From contig JWIH01000025.1 in assembly GCA_000814665.1 (NCBI GenBank), positions 310,001 to 374,000 of the forward strand: DNA of 64,000 nt, in the 5' to 3' direction. The DNA comes from Pseudoalteromonas flavipulchra NCIMB 2033 = ATCC BAA-314 (lineage in GTDB: Bacteria; Pseudomonadota; Gammaproteobacteria; Enterobacterales; Alteromonadaceae). This document shows, piece by piece, positions 63,268 to 64,000 of this stretch. How positions within the stretch are numbered: the first letter of the stretch is position 1; each line of letters opens with the position of its first letter. Below the pieces are notes generated by a model that was not told where the DNA came from, searched no databases, and worked only from the letters and a program-made list of their open reading frames with translations. The translations under genes were made by a program, and so were the position numbers.

Positions 63268-63969
63268 TTAATTCAGCGCAAGCTTAGCAAGACCAGCGGC
63301 AATGGCAGAAAGAGAGAGTAACCTCAGTAAAATGATAGCAATATCAGAGCTGCCGCCAGCAGACGTATTTCGATAAACTAAGGGATAGTCAAAAAATATA
63401 AGCAAGTAGAGTAAGTCAAAAAAGCCGATCCGGGTGCCATTGAGTTCTACTTTTGTACCATCTTTTAATAAGATTTCGGCAAAGCATAAATTGGCCGTGG
63501 TTTTTATTCTTCCGCCTTTGCGGTCGTTCAATAGCAAGTAATGAAAGGTGATTTCAGTAATGTCTTCTCTAGCAATTTTTTGCGTACCAGTTACTTTTGT
63601 TTTTATTGCTTTGGGCGAAATGGTTAATTGGTTTTTCGACACGTCCATCACCCATTGAGAGCCAAAGCCAAATTTTTTGTACAGCATGACTCTTTTAGTG
63701 AAAAAGATAATTAAAAATGCGATTAAACAAGCAGGAAAAGCAATATAGCGTGGGTACTCGCCATCAATAAAGGATGCTGTGATAGCCAAGGCGAAGACTA
63801 ATAATGCAAATAAAAATTCAGTGCCACCGGAAAGCATGCCCAGCGCGGTGATAGATTTGAGTGATACTTGAGACTCATCGTTCAACTCATTTTTGTTTTT
63901 TAGAGTCACATATTTGAACCACACTTTATCCGTGAGTGATAAATCGAGCGTGTGTTTGGCTAAGGACAA
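63268..63969 (-). CDS. Hypothetical membrane protein
   Basis: The 233 residues, starting at TTG 63969 with a strong AAGGAGG eight bases upstream (MSLAKHTLDLSLTDKVWF), contain two central membrane segments (about 50-88) and a hydrophobic C-terminal end, with a soluble beta-rich part between. I do not recognise a family. It is convergent with the DUF2254 gene, 12 bases apart. A longer frame runs to the window edge, but the ribosome binding site favours this start. Confidence 0.75.
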   Translation of the reverse strand: MSLAKHTLDLSLTDKVWFKYVTLKNKNELNDESQVSLKSITALGMLSGGTEFLFALLVFALAITASFIDGEYPRYIAFPACLIAFLIIFFTKRVMLYKKFGFGSQWVMDVSKNQLTISPKAIKTKVTGTQKIAREDITEITFHYLLLNDRKGGRIKTTANLCFAEILLKDGTKVELNGTRIGFFDLLYLLIFFDYPLVYRNTSAGGSSDIAIILLRLLSLSAIAAGLAKLALN

Positions 63970-64000
63970 AGGACACCTCCTTGGTATTAATAAAAACAAT

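Overview
The window is chromosomal DNA of a marine gammaproteobacterium, most likely Pseudoalteromonas or a close relative in Alteromonadales. This rests on the gene order rpsB-tsf-pyrH-frr-uppS-cdsA-dxr-rseP-bamA-skp-lpxD-fabZ-lpxA-lpxB-rnhB-dnaE-accA-tilS, the protein sequences, the modest G+C content, frequent TTG starts, and a laminarin-type glucanase with a porin.

Layout. (1) 1-1805: the 5' part of glnD (cut by the window edge) and map, both on the minus strand, transcribed away from rpsB. (2) 1863-23234: one long plus-strand housekeeping block. It covers translation (rpsB with a conserved autoregulatory-type leader, tsf, frr), UMP kinase, undecaprenyl-PP and CDP-diglyceride synthesis, isoprenoids (dxr), envelope stress and outer-membrane assembly (rseP, bamA, skp), lipid A and fatty-acid synthesis (lpxD-fabZ-lpxA-lpxB, accA), RNase HII, DNA polymerase III alpha and tilS. 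Hairpin-T-tract terminators divide it into sub-operons. (3) 23269-29751: a diguanylate cyclase, a Kef-type cation/proton antiporter, three tandem hairpin repeats, a GNAT enzyme, a patatin-like lipase and a DUF3014 protein. (4) 29833-30003: the 4.5S signal recognition particle RNA gene with its own promoter. (5) 30163-40283: an accessory zone with decayed mobile DNA (a MITE-like repeat next to a truncated serine recombinase), two beta-lactamase-fold serine hydrolases, an XRE-cupin regulator facing one of them across a 45-bp palindrome, a LysR/MBL/DsbA module, and a 52-codon double-glycine-leader peptide gene. (6) 40284-46069: a 1480-residue secreted protein joining a GH16 glucanase, CBM56-like and CBM6-like domains, three calcium-binding repeats and a di-heme oxidoreductase domain. 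It is preceded by two LacI-type operators and followed by a convergent porin. (7) 46433-60161: small accessory genes: beta-propeller (PD40) proteins, one of them frameshifted, another serine hydrolase, immunity-type proteins (DUF4303, SMI1/KNR4, DUF4265), several GNATs, a LysE exporter, a guanidine-II riboswitch with its SMR exporter, a large unrecognised 752-residue protein and a PLA2-like secreted protein. (8) 60163-63969: an NhaC-family antiporter with a long, possibly structured leader, a DUF2254 membrane protein and an unrecognised membrane protein.

The most notable items are the GH16/di-heme oxidoreductase fusion, the orphan GG-leader peptide hidden on the minus strand at 38906-39064, the guanidine-II riboswitch in front of the SMR gene, the palindromic operator between the XRE-cupin gene and its serine hydrolase, and the hairpin repeats at 26317-26546, whose stem changes are compensatory. 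No CRISPR array, tRNA, rRNA or intact transposase was found. All assignments come from reading motifs, translations and context; no database search was run.
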